Shown: piece after piece, positions 7,065 to 8,444 of the stretch
Position numbering within the stretch: the stretch's first letter is position 1
Layout: every line of letters starts with the position of its first letter
Assembly: GCA_963966775.1 (NCBI GenBank)
Contig: CAXAAH010000061.1
Coordinates: 1 to 8,444 of the forward strand
Length of the DNA: 8,444 bases
Reading direction: 5' to 3'
Source of the DNA: UBA685 sp002299005
GTDB taxonomy: Bacteria; Pseudomonadota; Alphaproteobacteria; Puniceispirillales; Puniceispirillaceae
Translations under genes and position numbers: made by a program
Notes under the pieces: model-generated
What the model saw: only the letters and a program-made list of their open reading frames with translations
What the model was told of the DNA's origin: nothing
Databases searched by the model: none

Positions 7065-7154
7065 AGGAAGGCAGATGGGCGTTTGTCCTGTTTACCAGGC
7101 CAGGTCCGAAAGGAAGCAACCACAGCAGATTTTTAACGGGTCGTCTGTCTTCCG
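7065..7154 (+). ncRNA. ffs: Small bacterial signal recognition particle RNA (4.5S RNA)
   Basis: This RNA binds Ffh to form the signal recognition particle, which targets nascent membrane proteins to FtsY and the translocon. The conserved core is unmistakable: GTTTACCAGGCCAGGTCC (7090-7107), tetraloop GAAA (7108-7111), then GGAAGCAACC (7112-7121). The rod is supported by GGAAGGCAGA (7066-7075) pairing with TCTGTCTTCC (7144-7153, one G-U), CGTT (7080-7083) with AACG (7135-7138), CTG (7088-7090) with CAG (7126-7128), and GG (7098-7099) with CC (7120-7121). The length of about 90 nt suits the short class that lacks an Alu domain. Ends are estimated from the helix and could be a few bases longer. 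Relative to E. coli, the pair below the symmetric loop is C7100/A7119 instead of U/G. A position just before dnaX is the common alphaproteobacterial arrangement. Confidence 0.95.
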
Positions 7155-7191
7155 CCTTATTTAAGCCTGACAATTTTGGATTAAGGTGATT

Positions 7192-8444
7192 ATGTCTGAC
7201 GAGGCCCCTAAATCTCAGGTAAACGACTCTGCTCTGAATGATTCTGCAACAGCCCCCTCAGCTTACCGTGTCCTTGCGCGCAAATATCGTCCTGATAATT
7301 TCACAGGCCTCATCGGCCAGAACGCGCTTGTCAAAACACTTCAAAATGCGATTGAACATGGCAGGCTTGCACATGCCTTTGTGCTGACAGGCGTGCGCGG
7401 TGTGGGCAAAACCTCGACCGCACGTATTCTTGCCAAGGGCCTGAATTGTATCGGCCAAGATGGCACAGGCGGGCCAACCTTGAACCCGTGCGGTGCTTGC
7501 GAGCCATGCCAGTCGATTATGGCCGGCCGTCATGTTGATGTGCTTGAGATGGATGCCGCCAGTAATACAGGCGTTGATGATGTCCGTGATATCATCGAAG
7601 GCGCGGCCTATCGTCCGGTCTCTGCGCGTTTTAAAATCTACATCATTGATGAGGTTCATATGCTGTCCAAAAGTGCTTTTAACGCGCTTTTGAAGACATT
7701 AGAAGAGCCGCCAGAAGCCGTGAAATTCATCTTTGCGACAACCGAAATCAGAAAAGTACCTGTCACCATCCTCTCACGGTGCCAGCGATTTGATTTGCGC
7801 CGTGTGTCGGTTGAATTGCTTGGTGCCCATTTGCAATCGATTGCGGGCAAGGAAGCGATTAACGCAGATGATGATGCCATTCACATGATCGCACGCGCCG
7901 CCGAAGGCTCTGTGCGTGATGCGCTCTCACTGCTTGATCAAGCCGCCGCTATGACCGCTGATACCATCACCGCAACAGGCGTCTCAGCGATGCTTGGCCA
8001 TGCCGGTGATGCCGATATTGGCGAGATCCTAACCGCCTGTCTTGCCGGTGATGCGGCCAGTGCGCTGACCTTTTTTGCCAAGGCAGATGAGCGCGGTTCT
8101 GAGGCAGAAAAAATCCTATCAGATATGCTGGATTTAACGCATTACGCCTCTTTGCATGCCGCAGGGGCAGGGCTGTCTGATCTGCCCGAAGCCACGATTG
8201 GCGTGACAAGCGCCCTTGCCGAACAAGGCATCGCACGCCTTGGCCGCGCATGGCAAATCTTGCTGAAAGGCCATAATGAGGTCAAATCAGCCCCCAATGC
8301 CAGAGCCGCCGCACAGATGGTCTTAATTCGCCTCGCCCATAGCGCGCCAATGCCAACACCTGCTGAGATTATCAGCAAATTGCCATCTGCCCCATCAGGT
8401 CAGGCGGCGCCAGTGGCACAATCTTCTGCCCCATCTTCTGCCCC
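7192..8444 (+). CDS. dnaX: DNA polymerase III subunit tau/gamma (3' end outside window)
   Basis: This is the AAA+ clamp-loader subunit that, with delta and delta-prime, places the beta clamp on DNA and links polymerase cores in the replisome. The frame is open from ATG 7192 to the window end (417 full codons). A Ser/Asn-rich extension of about 23 residues precedes AYRVLARKYRP (24-34), which is near the N terminus in E. coli. Walker A is GVRGVGKTS (67-75). The zinc module has C86, C100, C103 and C106. Walker B is IIDEVH (151-156), sensor 1 is FATTE (181-185), the SRC motif is at 195-197, and sensor 2 is GSVRDALSLLDQ (239-250). Domain III follows, and an Ala/Pro/Ser-rich linker begins near 387. 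The start is supported by AAGG (7183-7186), 5 nt before ATG, and no other in-frame start lies upstream of the conserved core. It follows the SRP RNA by about 37 nt with no clear terminator between them. Confidence 0.96.
   Translation, partial: MSDEAPKSQVNDSALNDSATAPSAYRVLARKYRPDNFTGLIGQNALVKTLQNAIEHGRLAHAFVLTGVRGVGKTSTARILAKGLNCIGQDGTGGPTLNPCGACEPCQSIMAGRHVDVLEMDAASNTGVDDVRDIIEGAAYRPVSARFKIYIIDEVHMLSKSAFNALLKTLEEPPEAVKFIFATTEIRKVPVTILSRCQRFDLRRVSVELLGAHLQSIAGKEAINADDDAIHMIARAAEGSVRDALSLLDQAAAMTADTITATGVSAMLGHAGDADIGEILTACLAGDAASALTFFAKADERGSEAEKILSDMLDLTHYASLHAAGAGLSDLPEATIGVTSALAEQGIARLGRAWQILLKGHNEVKSAPNARAAAQMVLIRLAHSAPMPTPAEIISKLPSAPSGQAAPVAQSSAPSSA
8422..8444 (+). repeat. Start of a 12-bp tandem repeat in the dnaX linker
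   Basis: TCTTCTGCCCCA (8422-8433) is repeated at 8434-8444, where the window cuts off its last base. The unit is in frame and encodes Ser-Ser-Ala-Pro. It lies in the flexible linker between the clamp-loader domains and the C-terminal tau domains. How many copies follow cannot be seen. Confidence 0.6.

Noticed and set aside
6761..7123. 120-codon open frame on the minus strand across the pheA end and SRP RNA
   Set aside because: It runs antisense to the conserved ACT domain and through the structured SRP RNA, and its translation resembles no protein family.
7156..7165. CTTA-TT-TAAG palindrome as an SRP RNA terminator
   Set aside because: A four-pair AT-rich stem with a 2-nt loop and no following T tract cannot be called an intrinsic terminator.
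7258..7659. 133-codon open frame on the minus strand
   Set aside because: It lies wholly antisense to the Walker A to Walker B region of dnaX, has no recognisable domain, and is explained by the codon bias of dnaX.
8104..8115. A-run in dnaX as a programmed -1 frameshift site
   Set aside because: The codon phase (GCA GAA AAA ATC) does not form an X-XXY-YYZ heptamer, and the site is within domain III, well before the usual position. The T-run near 8070 also fails on phase.

Overview
The window looks like ordinary chromosomal housekeeping sequence from a Gram-negative alphaproteobacterium. The reasons are: a CMP-Kdo synthetase gene (so an outer membrane with Kdo), a signal-anchored CycM-type cytochrome c, a prephenate dehydratase whose ACT domain has ESYM rather than ESRP (as I recall from alphaproteobacterial PheA), an SRP RNA directly upstream of dnaX, and a DnaX with an N-terminal extension. 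Base composition is close to balanced and coding density is very high. This would fit a marine SAR116-like lineage, but that placement is inference.

Layout, left to right. (1) Plus strand, 1-2770: the 3' part of a DinF-type MATE exporter gene, cut by the left edge, then 13 nt later an M17 leucyl aminopeptidase gene with every metal and catalytic residue in place. (2) Minus strand, 2767-5108: a compact three-gene unit read right to left: cycM, hisN-type histidinol-phosphatase, then a GhrA-like 2-hydroxyacid dehydrogenase. hisN and ghrA share one base (TGATG). ghrA ends inside the aminopeptidase stop codon, so the two convergent units overlap by 4 bp. (3) A divergent promoter region, 5109-5299, with a good candidate promoter for cycM and a weaker one for kdsB. 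(4) Plus strand, 5300-8444: kdsB, pheA, the small SRP RNA with its own candidate promoter, and dnaX, which is cut by the right edge in its Ser/Ala/Pro-rich linker.

The genes serve separate core functions: export, peptide turnover, respiratory electron transfer, histidine synthesis, keto-acid reduction, LPS core synthesis, phenylalanine synthesis, protein targeting and replication. Adjacency reflects operon packing more than one pathway. No gene-free stretch exceeds 300 bases. I see no tRNA, insertion sequence, CRISPR array, prophage or other accessory system, and no previously undescribed system. The second-look items are small: an unusual C-A position in the SRP RNA core, a missing terminator between the SRP RNA and dnaX, a 12-bp repeat before the SRP RNA, a short coding tandem repeat in the aminopeptidase, and the overlapping convergent stops.
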